Of a stretch of DNA of 64,000 bases, positions 1 to 10,725 are shown one piece after another. The stretch covers positions 53,879,429-53,943,428 of the forward strand of contig CM049312.1 in assembly GCA_026874595.1 (NCBI GenBank), written 5' to 3'. Positions within the stretch are counted from its first letter, which is position 1. Each line of letters opens with the position of its first letter. Made by a program: the position numbers and the translations under genes. Source of the stretch: Sipunculus nudus. Taxonomy: Eukaryota; Annelida; Sipuncula; Golfingiida; Sipunculidae. The notes beneath the pieces were generated by a model that searched no databases, had not been told where the DNA came from, and worked only from the letters and a program-made list of their open reading frames with translations.

Positions 1-140
1 ATTATATATTTACCGACTACCGAGCGCCAACATCCGTTTCATGGAGAGTGCCTCATATTAGTTATTATAAATAGTTGTACAATCCATGTAAAATAAATAA
101 AGTTTATATCTAAATCTCGCAGTCACATACAAGTCATATG
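1..140 (+). repeat. 3' tail of a tRNA-SINE copy
   Basis: Bases 41-95 match the tail that follows the 35-bp array at about 30481-30530: both run GGAGAGTGCCTC, then an AT-rich stretch, then CAATCCATGTAAAAT. Bases 15-40 look like a decayed last monomer of the same 35-bp unit (ACTACCGA...). This is therefore the 3' end of a second copy of that SINE, whose body lies off the left edge. Confidence 0.6.
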
Positions 141-152
141 TGAAATCTGGAC

Positions 153-509
153 TTATTGTTTATTGGAGGGAAGTACAACAGCAGCTGACAATAGCGCGTT
201 TAGTTGATAACACTGCCAAAGTCGATAGGTGTCGGCCTCCGGTTTTCCTCCATGCATAAACGTAGAGATGCCGTCATCTGACGATTCATCGTCGCTGGCC
301 ATAAGTTTGATCACGGAAGTAGGTCCGGCCCGCTGGGACTTCTTGATATCATTCAACTGCTGCAGTTTTTCAAGTGGCATTCGGGATTTGGGTCGTCGGC
401 CCCTCGTAGTTTCGTTATTATTGGCGTAATATTTATTTGTTGCGGTGTTGACAGAATGAATATCATAAACGTTATGGTTGGGATTAAAGCAGCTTATTAT
501 AAAGTAATT
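153..509 (-). CDS. Unclassified open frame, possible exon or relic
   Basis: I do not recognise this frame. It stays open for 118 codons after a stop at 510-512; the first ATG is at 380, which would give 75 residues. The translation has a basic RGRRPKSR stretch resembling an AT-hook core, then an acidic SDDESSDDG patch, and ends in PSNKQ. Base use is richer in CpG than its surroundings. It could be a terminal exon of an unknown gene, with no relation to SLC13 that I can see, or a transposon-derived frame, since SINE sequence lies right beside it. There is no clear acceptor or poly(A) signal. A chance frame is also possible. Confidence 0.25.
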   Translation of the reverse strand, partial: NYFIISCFNPNHNVYDIHSVNTATNKYYANNNETTRGRRPKSRMPLEKLQQLNDIKKSQRAGPTSVIKLMASDDESSDDGISTFMHGGKPEADTYRLWQCYQLNALLSAAVVLPSNKQ

Positions 510-1177
510 TTACATATCTGTCGATAAGCTCAGGATTTAGCAGAAATAACATGATGTCAAGTGAAAATTTGTGTTTCGGCGTAACATACCCGACAAAAGA
601 CAGAAAGGCCAATGACACTAACAGATCATTCACAAGGACGGGTTTGTTTGCACACTAATTAGCTAGAGTTAGGGTAGCTCTCCAACGCTTATCAGTTCTA
701 TGCTCAGCTAATTAGATTGGGCAAACAAACGTCGACCGTCAGTACTTGCCACCTCCTGCACGGAGGTACTTGGCCAATTCATTAATGAAACTCTTGCACC
801 TCGCGATTTGCTGAATGACCCAGGTGAGGGCTGGGGGCAGAGTGATTTACAGGCCTGTGGCAGGGCTGGAGTTAGTTTACAAACACCCTGTCAACACATA
901 TTGGTGTTTACTGAATAGAAATCCCCCTTTTCCACAAAATGCAACCGGCGACCCAAAATGTGCTCAGCTGCATTAGATCCGCCCAGTATTCAATATTACG
1001 TATACCTTTTATTGAAAAAAAAAAACACAAAATTTTAGGATTTTGACCAGTCCTGCTACCTTAAACTAAGGGGTCAGCTGAAAAACAGTCTAGTGGTGTT
1101 ACGCTCGTTCTACCGCAAGGTGGCGCACCAATCACCGGCCGAGTAAACAAAGAGTATGTGGTGAACGAGCGGCAGAA
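510..1177. other. Noncoding stretch
   Basis: No exon or recognisable element was found. It contains short A/T runs and moderately CpG-bearing unique sequence. Confidence 0.5.
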
Positions 1178-1384
1178 GCGGATCCAGGGGGGAGGGGAGG
1201 GGGGGGGGGTCCAGGGGGTCCGGACCCCCCCTTTTTCACCCGAAGCAACCTTTTTTTAAGGGGTTTTAGACGTTAATTTTTCGGCCTGGACCCCACCTTT
1301 TCCAGACGTGATGACCTTTTTTTTTAAGATTTACATAAGTCCTCCTGGGTTGGACCCCCCCCTTTTTCTAAATCCTGGATCCGC
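1178..1384. mobile_element. MITE-like element with GCGGATCCAGG ends
   Basis: The stretch opens with GCGGATCCAGG and closes with its reverse complement CCTGGATCCGC. Inside are several short G-rich and C-rich runs (GGTCCGGACCCCC and similar). Similar GGATCC or GGATACGCC ends recur at about 16720 and 23897. Length and inverted ends fit a short non-autonomous DNA transposon. No target duplication was confirmed. Confidence 0.45.
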
Positions 1385-2735
1385 CCCTGAGCGGAGATCA
1401 ACCGAACATGGTTTTGTTCAACGCAAAGGATTTACTTCTGGGAAAAAAAACTTATGTGGTAGCTTTATTTGAAAATGATTACAAATGAAAAAAAAATATA
1501 AGAAGAGCAACATGTAACGGGCGAATGATGCAACAAATCATGATCAATCAGCACATCAAATTTCAGGACATTTCAAGTATTCATGACAATAATTTTACAG
1601 ACACCAAATTTTATGCGTTTAAAATATTTGAATTTGACAGAAATATACAGTTCAGGTTATGTTAAATGAGAGCCCCATTGGTTAATAAGATATGGTCAAG
1701 GAAACGCATGCAGTTAATGATATTTTATAATGCAGTGTTTATCTTTATCACTAATATAATTTAATGAACATTTTATCATTACTTTCCTTAGCCCGAGGCC
1801 CCGAGCGAAAACGCAGAAAGTCTGCTTAAGACACATCAAATACACCATTTTGAGTCATTATAAATATCGACATAAATTCTATATACACAGTTTTGTCCGT
1901 TCTCTGCTGGATCTTCTTTACACAGACTAGAAGAAGAATGTCTTATTTTTGTTTTTAGCTTGAATCTAGATAGTAAACTTAACATTCCCGGATCGGCCTA
2001 TTGTTATTGTTATCAGGATGTGTTGTTAGTTAAGGTCTAACATATACATAAGAACATGCATTTCTCTTTTGGATCACTGAGTGCAGTTTATATCACATTA
2101 ATGAGAATAAGATCAATGAATAACAAACTACAATGTACCAGGAAGGTCCTGTAATAAAACTGTCACAATTTGTAGGTTTTGCGTAGAATAATTCTTAGCA
2201 GCAATAACACATCACATTCTGTCAGTTTTTTAACATTAATGTTGATATGGCCTTTGAATATATCGGTATAGGATGAATCTGGAAGGTAAAAACATGGTAC
2301 ACTTTGTATACTTTTATTATCTCCAGCCATAAAACATCACGTGGACTCTGAGTCTTCTATGTCTCTGAGGGTCTCTGACCTCACTAAATCAAAATAAAAG
2401 TACGCACTACCTTTGCCTGGGAATGCTATATTACCTTGGGACAAAATCATTTCATACGCTTCATGTACAGCCGGCTGTCCTGAGTTTTATTTTTGCTAAT
2501 GAGAATCGGATTATTCTTTTCCTGAATGTTGATGAGCATATGTATTTATAAAATAAAATGTCACTTTCAGAAAATTACAAGGATTTTCCCTTTGAACACA
2601 TGCGATCACACATATAAAGTTGAGAGTATGAACCGCTGTACACAAAATGTATCAGCCATTGTTTAATTTAACAATAGATACTAACATGTTACCCGTTTTT
2701 TAATATGAACAGGTCCGCGAGACTTCGGCTCGATT
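1385..2735. other. AT-rich noncoding stretch
   Basis: No open frame with splice sites, no array and no recognisable element. Presumably a downstream SLC13 intron, because exon 4 lies to the right and the gene runs leftward. Confidence 0.5.
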
Positions 2736-2739
2736 AATC

Positions 2740-2925
2740 CTATACGGGATTTTCGATGTACCGAGTTCACCTTACTGCCGTAGTTTCTGACAGATGGCGC
2801 TGCGGTAACCCTTCGCGAAACTTCCCATGGAGTTTCAGATTCTTCGGAATTTATGGGGGGAAATGGAAAATTACCTCCCTTAGGACACACTTGGCATCGT
2901 TCCCGACAAATTAAGACAAAATAAT
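2740..2925. repeat. Dispersed repeat, family C, copy 1
   Basis: The order of motifs GTTTCTGACAGATGGCGCTGCG, then TTCGAAA-like, then GGAAAATTACC, then TAGGACACACTT is shared with 46080-46235, in the same orientation and at similar spacing. The function of the family is unknown; it is probably a fragment of a transposable element. Confidence 0.45.
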
Positions 2926-3527
2926 GAACATATCCAAGGCAGGACTTCAGAGGTGTTTGCGTGACAACGATGTGGTGCCAGAAATGGTGTCAAAACGCAA
3001 TAAATCGCAATATAATGGAAGGAACGTGCAACGATAAAAAGCAAGAAAGATCGTATTTTCCTTATGATATGGGTAAGCTTAATATTGATAAAATTATAGT
3101 TACCATGTTTAAAAACGTCCTTACTCACGCACTTAAACACTGGTTCACAAATATATTTGATAAGTTACAGAAATTGCTAATAATATAATGATAATAAGGA
3201 TATTTTTATACTAACATTTTGAGTTTTTGTGTATGTTTATCTGGATCTTTAATCTTGATAGATTCGGAATTATTGTTAAAATCTAGTTATTATATGTGCC
3301 GCTTGATTTTATTCTTCTTCTGTTGAATATGTATCTGTGACACCATTATAAAAATCATGGTTAATGTGGTATTAGAATATTATTTCATATGCAATGTAAC
3401 ATATGTAATAGTCAGCGACTCAACACATCGAATTCCATGAACTTGAAATAGATTTTAATTTGTCTTGTAAAAATAAACAGTCATCAGCGGCAAATTAGAA
3501 GGGTACTATTTCAAGCCATACATACTG

Positions 3528-3766
3528 CAGGGACGGATAAAAGGATCTTAGAGGGGGGGGGGGCACTCAACACCCGTGCATAGTTAAACAAGTGTGACTG
3601 GAGTGGCAGTGGTCCTAATACACAAGTCTCGCATGCAAGCGTGGAAGAAAATGATGAGAGACAAAGATTCCGCCGCCTTTATTTTCTGCATTAGGCAGAT
3701 ATAATTCTGTTTCCCAGATGTTAAAGGGTGACAAAGAGGGAGCCCCTCTAAACCCGCCTCTGTAGG
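3528..3766. mobile_element. Possible MITE with imperfect inverted ends
   Basis: CAGGGACGGAT...AGAGGGG near 3528 is an imperfect inverted match to CCCCTCTAAACCCGCCTCTG near 3750. A G run sits just inside the left end. The internal sequence has no splice-supported coding frame. Inverted ends are imperfect, so the call is tentative. Confidence 0.3.
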
Positions 3767-3874
3767 CAAATTCATTCATTTTCTTCGTTTTCAGCATGAT
3801 GGGTAAACCTATTTAACAACAGTCTCATCATATGCACTTATCGATTCTTAACAACATTATCTATGTGAACTTAC

Positions 3875-4029
3875 CATTATCTTTGTCTTTATCTTGGTCT
3901 TTTCCAGCCCGCGCCCCTTCAAGCTCCTGCAGAACAGCTTCTACCACCGGCAGCATCATGGAGGTCGTGGCCGTGTTACTGATCCACATGGACAGGAACC
4001 ACGTGGGCAGCATGAAGCCCGCCATCAAC
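3875..4029 (-). CDS. SLC13-family Na+/dicarboxylate cotransporter, exon 4
   Basis: This exon encodes the first hairpin region of an SLC13 (DASS/INDY) transporter. It reads WLMAGFM...FLSMWISNTATTSMM...PVVEAVL. The SNTAT box is the family sodium/carboxylate-binding signature, with the Ser-Asn-Thr intact. After it comes a charged, presumably cytosolic loop rich in KDQDKDKD. The acceptor is GTGTAAG before the exon and the donor is G/GTAAGTTC. The exon is 155 nt: its first G completes a Trp codon begun by exon 3 (TG), and its last G starts a new codon. The following exon, expected to carry the ASIGG-type motif, is not in the window. The family moves citrate, succinate or related dianions with Na+ across plasma membrane. 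Family assignment is firm; the substrate cannot be told. Confidence 0.93.
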
Positions 4030-4061
4030 CTTACACGGTCAGAGACAAAGTCATGAAAATA

Positions 4062-4520
4062 CCCTACAGCCCACGTCAGACACCACAAACCACGGGGTAT
4101 ACAACTACCCTCACAAAACACCTGGGGTGTAGCTGGAGGGGGGTGGGTGGCAGGGGGCCTTGCCCCCAAACCCTCTGTCACTTGCCAGTACTCCTCTCTT
4201 CCGGGAATTTCACTTAGAGTTATAGTTAATGTAATGTTTATTGATAATTCTACATATCATTAGGTTTGATCCTGCAAATATGAAGTTTTTTTTTATTTAT
4301 ATATATATATAGCCATTGTTATTTCGGCCCCTCCTCTCCCTGGATCCTGGCAACGCCCCTTAACATCACATGCCCACGTCAAACATCGCAAACCACGGCG
4401 TATATCTACCCTCATAATACATCCCATGCCCACCTCAAGCATAACAAATCACGGCGTACAACTTCCCTCGTAATACATTATAAGCCAACGTCAAGCATAA
4501 AAAAAACCAAGGCGATAAAA
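4062..4520. repeat. 56-bp tandem array, four units, interrupted
   Basis: Units contain CCCACGTCA, then CAAACCACGGCGTA, then CTACCCTCA. One unit lies at 4062-4119 and three more at 4363-4520, each 56 bp. The stretch between is a separate insertion. Lies in the intron upstream of SLC13 exon 4. Confidence 0.6.
4120..4363. mobile_element. MITE-like insertion splitting the 56-bp array
   Basis: The interval breaks an otherwise regular 56-bp array. Its ends (CTGGGGTGTAGCTGG on the left, CCTGGCAACGCCCC on the right) are imperfect inverted repeats of the common GGGGCGTAGCCAGG type. It includes a hairpin-prone GGGGGCCTTGCCCCC. No coding sequence. Confidence 0.5.
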
Positions 4521-6330
4521 ATCATGTGATTGTATTTACGTGTGACATCACAATCAATGTCAAGCGTACGTGGTCATGTGGTACATATAATTAAGTGTCA
4601 AGTGTGTCTTGCCACCTTGCATCACAAACAATTTCAGGTTTACATGGTTCTGCTTGAAGTCACAAGTTTGTAAAAAAAACTTAATTCCTGTGACGCCATA
4701 ACTACCTATTACTCCATGTCAATTGCATTCTGCGCCACGTGTCTTACCTTGACTTACCTGTGTCACATGTAGAATTATAATCATAAGCTTACTTAAACCA
4801 AGTGTTTGCTCACAGTTACTTACATATACTATTGCTGTGAATCTTATTTACTCCTAAGAAAAGCAACACCCCGCAAAATGTGATATAATAATGTTAACCA
4901 GAAAATAGATTATCTAGCGATGTCATCATGAAAAAAATACAAATGTCAATTAAATATTTCACTGTTAACATAAAGAACTCTTAAGAATGTAAAGTAGATA
5001 TAAAACCGTTAGTATATGCGCTTGTTAATGTTATTATCATACGACAATATAATTATACCACTATGATTTCATTTCTCTGTGAATATCAAATAATATTTAA
5101 GCAAAGATTCAGTTTAAACGAAAATAGACCCTTCTTACAAGCATGCGCAGAAATGATTGGGGCCCATATAGTTCCGGGTCAACGACATCTTTGCTCTCGT
5201 CTGCTTCTGAAACTTGGCATACAAACCTGTGCATCATACCTTTAGGTATAATACCCGGACTTTTTCTTGTAACTTTTTCTAGTTGTAACTAGGTGTTAAA
5301 ATATTTGAACATTGAATTCCTAAGCTCTTTTTCTTGCCCCCTAACCCCCTCCTGACGCGGGAGCCATGTGAAAAGGGTCCATATATCGTAAGTTACGATT
5401 TAAGAATCAGAAGATCACATTAGATATTTTTTCTGCAATGGTATGATGGTAAAAGATTAGTGACGGCAAGTAGCTGTGGGGTTAAGACAAGCATTAATTG
5501 AAAGAAGCTGGCGATCCTGTAGAGACTAAGAATCAATTGGTACAGAGGCTAGCGCCTGTTTTTCACCAGAATTGCTCTGTTTATGCAGAAAGCATGAAAC
5601 TTTCCACAGGATTAATACAGCCTCTATGTATTAAAAAAATAAAAGAAAAGTTCGCGCCCTCTGGTAGCTGCCATCTTAATTTGTAATATGGCCGCAAAAT
5701 ATACATTTATTCTCATCTATTATACTTCTTTTCAATTATGCAATTATAAACATGACTAGTCAGACACAAAAGAGGGGCAGCTGCTGCCAAGGAATTTTTC
5801 AATCTGTTAATGAGAAAAATTTATAATTGAATTACCAGGGTTGTAGCATTCTGTGAATATGAGCTGTTTCCCTGTACAAGTTGTCATGCTGTCTGTAAAC
5901 CTGAGCAATTCTGGTGTTTAGACGTTTTACTAAATGAACAACATTGTTAAATAACGTGTAAAAAAGACCATTGATGAAGCCGTACTGTTAATAAACATGT
6001 AAAACAGATGAACAAACCCTCAGTGTTAGTATATGTATTAAGTCAATCAGCAAAACCATGCGGTTAGTGAATCCTCTTGGCAAACATACCATGCCACACA
6101 TTGAATGGTAGTGAGTTAGCAGGTATTTGCCGTTATGTTTTAATTTGGACAGAGTCTAACTTTGTCTGGCCGCAAAAAGTTACCCTTTATATAACTAAGG
6201 AAATAGAGTAACTTACTGAAATGTTAATAGTTAGAATATATCAAGCTGAATAAGTTTTTAGTAGAACAAATACGAAGCTCAGCTGCTCAATACGTCACAC
6301 TACTAGCCTCCGCCAGGTGGCGGCACTCAC
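4521..6330. other. SLC13 intron 3 sequence
   Basis: AT-rich intron between exon 3B and exon 4. I looked for a further copy of exon 4 or exon 3 here and found none. No identifiable repeat other than short A runs. Confidence 0.5.
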
Positions 6331-6446
6331 CACACGGGTTTCGCGCCCACGAGTTTGAGCACGGATAATGCTATCCTTCGATGTAAATTGCACTTTTCTA
6401 TGGCTATAGCTACCGCCAGACCTCCGACCAACACAAGCGAGATGTC
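6331..6446 (-). CDS. SLC13 alternative exon 3B
   Basis: Encodes DISLVLVGGLAVAIAIEK, then CNLHRRIALSVLKL, then VGAKPV plus the TG of a shared Trp codon. In SLC13 proteins this segment is the transmembrane helix and basic loop preceding the first SNT hairpin; the NLH(K/R)RIAL motif is diagnostic. It is 116 nt with acceptor CCTTTTAG and donor TG/GTGAGTG. Its length, phase and reading are the same as exon 3A at 8048-8163, with 24 of 38 residues identical, but synonymous positions are heavily diverged, so the duplication is old. Including both exons would shift the frame by two bases. No stop codon or damaged splice site is present. It replaces the DTN start of 3A with DIS. Confidence 0.9.
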
Positions 6447-8047
6447 CTAAAAGGAATCAAATATATACAGATGTTTAAACCAGGATACTTGTTACAAAAC
6501 CCGGATAAAGGAATGTTCACAGAATTATGTCTTATGGGTGTCAGATGAACTTTTGCTCTATTAGTAGACTATTACCCTCCTCGATTACCTGAAAATAAAA
6601 AGCAGATGACATCATCAATGGCCCAACAAATAATATGACCATTAATGGCATGGATTCTTGACTTATGTGTGAAATCACGTAAGTAAAGAAACGACTAAAA
6701 TGGGAAAACATAATCTGGATGCAATCTATTGTTGGCAAGTAGAGCAAGCAAACTTTGCGCCCCGTGAAAATCAGTCACAGTGTGCAGTAAAGAAGATGAA
6801 TCACGTTAACTTTAATCAAGGAGTTTATATAGGACTGGAGTCACAAGTCCATGCCCGATCTGTGTCCCATGTGCCTGACTGGGCCATAAACCTAGTTAAT
6901 CTATGGCACAAAGAGATGCCGCTGATAAGACCGACGATCCGTGAATGACCGCCCTTCGGAACCATTCGTTCGTTTCCGGAACTCCATTAATTTTTCCTAC
7001 AACGTAAGTCGATGTAACTTCAGGAATTTACTGCTCAGCAACTGGATTTATCGTCTGGCTGGCAATGCCTGTCGTGGTGACCGTGAGTTACATTGAACAT
7101 GCGGGCAGGATCAATGGCAGTGCAAGTGCCATGCGTGACACCTCCACACAATGGGCGCACAATAGGGTTGATGGGGTAATCGAGTGCTAATTGCAATTAA
7201 GTGGCGGGGCTGGCCTGGGCCGCTGGGACTTGTTTCTCCAGTCCTATTTACTCCTTGCTTTAACCTTTGAAGATACAATAGAATCAAGATCATCGTCATG
7301 TGGTGATAAAAGAAGGAAAGAACAGGTGCTGAGCAGGGACGATCAGCATCTCTCTTATAGACTAACATCATATCCTCTTCATCAACCTGTGAAAAATAAC
7401 GGTCTACATCTTAATTTCGTTTAAACTGTGATGAGAAAGGAATTACTTATAATCCTGCTTGGTTTACTGTCATAACAGGAAAGGTGATCGTGGTCTGTTT
7501 ATACCAGCGAAAAGAAAAATGCTTCTTTTGTTCATTAAAATGGTAGCTTAAGTGCTCCAGATGACGTGTTTGGTTTCAGCATAGCATAGAAGGTGCTCAC
7601 AATTTGGTTTGTACCTAGTTTGGTTTCAGCCAATTGCAGACGATGTTAGTACAGCAAGCGACGTGTCTATAGGCTAAAATTACACAAGTGGGTATGAAAA
7701 GTACCCTAGGTCACGTAGTTTGGTCACATGTTTGGGTACAGCAATGGTAGGGGAGGTGCTCCGGGTCACGTGGGTGGATTGCATCAATTGCAGGGGATGG
7801 ACTCTGAGTCACATTATAGGTTAAACACCAATGACAGGAAGGCGCTCCTGGTCAGGGGTCTTGTTTTTGGACAACGGACCGTAGCGAGATGAATAAATCA
7901 TATCTTCGTTCTGTGACGCAATATGAAGCAGAATAGAAACAATATAATCCAAACTGGATATTTTACTTCAGAGAAAATTGTGATCAGATACAAAGCAGCC
8001 ATGCAGTAAGGAGAGATTGATGGTTGTGGACGGGTCATGCCACTTAC
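6447..8047. other. Intron between the alternative exons 3A and 3B
   Basis: About 1.6 kb of noncoding sequence. It holds the hAT-like element at 6817-7257. The remainder (7420-8040) has repeated phrases such as TGGTTTCAGC and GGTCACGT but no clear array. No third exon-3 copy was found. Confidence 0.5.
6817..7257. mobile_element. hAT-like MITE, 441-bp member of the CAAGGAGTT family
   Basis: The left end CAAGGAGTTTATATAGG and right end CCTATTTACTCCTTG are inverted. Flanks are CTTTAAT (6810-6816) and CTTTAAC (7258-7264), a 7-bp duplication with one mismatch. Inside, the phrases ATTTACTGCTCAG, GGGCGCACAATAG, CTAATTGCAATTAA and GCACAAAGAGATGCCGCTGATAAG are shared, in matching order relative to the ends, with the 1000-bp element at 46645-47644. 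Compared with it, this copy lacks the middle portion. Short inverted ends beginning CA and 7-8 bp duplications fit the hAT superfamily. No transposase. Confidence 0.7.
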
Positions 8048-8163
8048 CATGTTTCCTCGGCCCCAACTAAAGTCAACACTTTGAGAGCGATACGCCGGTG
8101 TAAGTTGGATTTCTCGATGGCTATTGCAACCGTAAGGCTGCCAATAGTCATCATGTTGGTGTC
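8048..8163 (-). CDS. SLC13 alternative exon 3A
   Basis: Encodes DTNMMTIGSLTVAIAIEK, SNLHRRIALKVLTL and VGAEET plus TG of a Trp codon. The DTN start matches the classical SLC13 arrangement following the YIK/YMK end of exon 2. It has acceptor CTTTCAG and donor ATG/GTAAGTGG, and is 116 nt long. Exon 2 ends in phase 0, this exon starts in phase 0 and leaves two bases, and exon 4 supplies the third. Exon 3B has exactly the same junction properties, so either can be joined between exons 2 and 4. Differences cluster at the exon start (TNMMTI against ISLVLV) and at the end (EET against KPV). These are the helix entry and the loop before the SNT hairpin, so the choice could tune transport. Confidence 0.92.
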
Positions 8164-9287
8164 CTGAAAGTTTGCCTTAACTTATGAATTACAGCACTGC
8201 TATAAAGCATAGACACCATGGAAAGAAATACTTGTGCATTTCAACTATCAGTCTATTATCTAAGCTACTTGGGAATGGAAAATCTAACGCAACGAATAGC
8301 ATGCATTCGGATTCCATTTAACTATTGTGTTAATAAACATTAGGTCATTATTTAGATAGACAATTTGTACAACATATATGATGATGATAATAAATGAAGA
8401 CAAACACACAACAGTTATAAATAAATTTGTTTCTCCTCTGGCATAATCCTACACAATCCAAAGAAAATTCAGACTAACATCACACTCATTACACTAATCA
8501 CCAGCGGTAATTACACAATGCAGTCATCCCAGGTCTTCTTATTTTGTAACCGCTGCTTCATTTGGCAAGGTTCTCGGAGTCAGAACACTACAGCACGCAC
8601 AGAGCAAAGAATTGTTATCAGACCAATCACACTGTGCATCTAAATTTTAAACACGGAACGACCGCTCTCGTTGGTCTGATAACACCGTTTCTGGCACAGG
8701 GTCAAGAATCTGACCAATAAGAGCGTGACTCTTACTAAATAATAGATCGAATTTTGCTCCCTCTGCGTTCGGAAACGACCTTTCATTTAATAAGTGTACG
8801 ACAGCAGGTTTCCTGATGTTATAACACCACCGAGAGCGGTGTCTCATGTTCAAAATTTGGAGCTGAATGCATTTTAACGCCTTCTGGGATTCTTGTCTCA
8901 TACCGCATTCCGCATAACGCAAACCGCGGAACAAGTTAATTGGTATATGGTAAAATAACAAGAGCGAAAAAAGTTATCGCGTATATGCCGCGTGACAAGT
9001 AAACGCAGCTTCACTTTGCACGATGGTGTCTTTCGTCAGGGTTACAGATGATCCCAGCTAAAGTCTGTATCAGCACGCGATGGAACCCTCTGTTTTAATA
9101 TATTACCAACAGTATGTTTTACATTCTATCACACACATGTATAGAGACACAGAGGAGCCTCTTCGCTAGCCAGAGGTTATGTCTAATTTTCAATAAAAGT
9201 ACTTTAATGAAACATCAGAATTCGATAATATGTTGCAGTTGTGTGAAATTAAATTTGGAGAGTATAAAGCGAAAAAACGCGACTCAC
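8164..9287. other. SLC13 intron 2 with a 14-bp stem inverted repeat
   Basis: The intron contains a perfect inverted repeat: TGTTATCAGACCAA at 8613-8626 and its complement at 8671-8684, 44 bp apart. Related phrases (CTGACCAATAAGAGCG and GAGAGCGGTG) recur nearby, so a decayed small DNA element is likely between about 8600 and 8960. Nothing coding was found. Confidence 0.4.
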
Positions 9288-9437
9288 CTTGATATAATTT
9301 GCAGCAACTTCCTTCGCCTTCGTGACCCCCAACAAAGGCAACATGACAACCGGAAGTAGTGACGTCACCGCCAAGGGAAGCACTTCCGTCGTCCAGTAGA
9401 TGGCCATTGTGATCAGGACGTAACCACATTTTGCTTC
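9288..9437 (-). CDS. SLC13-family cotransporter, exon 2
   Basis: Exactly 50 codons, phase 0 at both ends, acceptor TTTCTCAG and donor AAG/GTGAGTCG. It reads EAKCGYVLITMAIYWTTE, then VLPLAVTSLLPVVMLPLL, then GVTKAKEVAANYIK. The YW.TEV.PLAVTSLLP motif is characteristic of SLC13 transmembrane helix 2 and its junction. It joins directly to exon 1 (…HIGTP/EAKCGY) and to exon 3 (NYIK/DTN or NYIK/DIS), matching the family N-terminal order without gaps. Intron 1 on its upstream side is about 30.5 kb long. No alternative copy of this exon was found in the window. Confidence 0.94.
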
Positions 9438-9786
9438 CTGAGAAATTGCAAACGTGCGTTATCGAGCAATAATGTAATAATGAGGTTTATCTTACCAGAC
9501 GCTAGGAATACTATAGGCTTAAAACAATTATATAACTAAGAAACTGGAGATAAGGAACTCGTGCATAAAAAAATTAATGATTGAAAAAATGATTGTAATA
9601 ATTGACACTATTTCACCTATTCCCAATTTTTAATTATGCTGTGGCTACTGATTCTCTTGGTTTGAGGATTATAAATGTTAAAATAATATTGAATGTCCAG
9701 GCTAGTTCTTGACGAATCTAAATATTCTTGATTTTCATACTAAACTGTCTCATCAGTATATACACACACAAACACACACACATATA

Positions 9787-9830
<44 letters not shown>

Positions 9831-10451
9831 TAGCGTATGGACCTTTCCCCAACAAACCAACTTCCGTAAATCCTGGCTACGCCCGTGTCATCATAAAATG
9901 TATCAGTTTTGCAGTTATAATTTCTTAGTTCCGAAATTGTAATTGATCATAAAAGAGGTATAGCATATATCTTTGATTCGTTCAGGATATGAGGGAATGG
10001 AGAATGGTTCTGTAAGTGTCACACCTAATAAACTAGTTAAAAAGCGACAGAATTCATATATATGGCATCTAATATATGCAAGTATCATGCAGGTTTCAAA
10101 ATGGCCGTAAGAGCAAGAAGGATTATTATTATTATTATACATGTATTTCTACAGCGCATAAAATATATTTTTTCACTAAAAAAGGGAAGTATAATATTAA
10201 AATGACACAGCATGAATTTATAGATGAATAAATAATGAGGGTTGAAACAGAAGGATCGATAAAAAATAAGCGACTTATAAAAAATATAACACCTGATGCG
10301 AGTTTTCCTACTGGATGTAAAATATGTTTAATATGTGGCATAATGTCCTTAAATTCCGACCAGTTAGTAAAAATGCATGGCATGATCTAATTCAGTCAAA
10401 GACACATATAAACAGGTATATGTCTTTAAAATCTTTTTAAAGGCAGTCAGA
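9438..10451. other. Intronic stretch with a (TA)n tract
   Basis: Holds a (CA)n/(TA)n tract at 9762-9827 and a TE-end-like phrase CTGGCTACGCCC at about 9872. Otherwise AT-rich unique sequence with no coding evidence. Confidence 0.45.
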
Positions 10452-10725
10452 CCTTAAACGTTTCGGATGGAATCCGATAAGGAGTTCAACTCATGTGACG
10501 TGGCATACTGGAAGGTCCTGCTACCCCAAGGCTTCAACCTGGTTTTTGGCACAATTAGAAGGTTATCGCTGGATGAGCGTAGGGACCTGGTAGGTTTGTA
10601 TTGTTGCAACATGTTGGCAATACAATCTGGAGCATTTCCCTGCAAGCCCTTTAAAGTTACCAGCAACAGTTTGTATCTAATGCGGCTCTGGAAAGGCAAC
10701 CAGTGAAGACCGACTAACACATGCA
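10452..10725 (-). mobile_element. LINE fragment, C-terminal part of a reverse transcriptase ORF
   Basis: The minus-strand frame reads LHWLPFQSRIRYKLLLVTLK, GLQGNAPDCIANML, YKPTRSLRSSSDNLL and VPKTRLKPWGSRTF. The pattern LHWLPv..RI.YK.LLLtfK.l.g.AP.Yl..ll, followed by RSLRSS...L.VPk.R.k..G.R.F, is the conserved C-terminal tail of ORF2 in CR1/L2/Rex-type non-LTR retrotransposons. Only this piece is present, so the copy is 5'-truncated and also lacks a clear 3' end. It sits inside SLC13 intron 1 in the same orientation as that gene. Confidence 0.8.
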
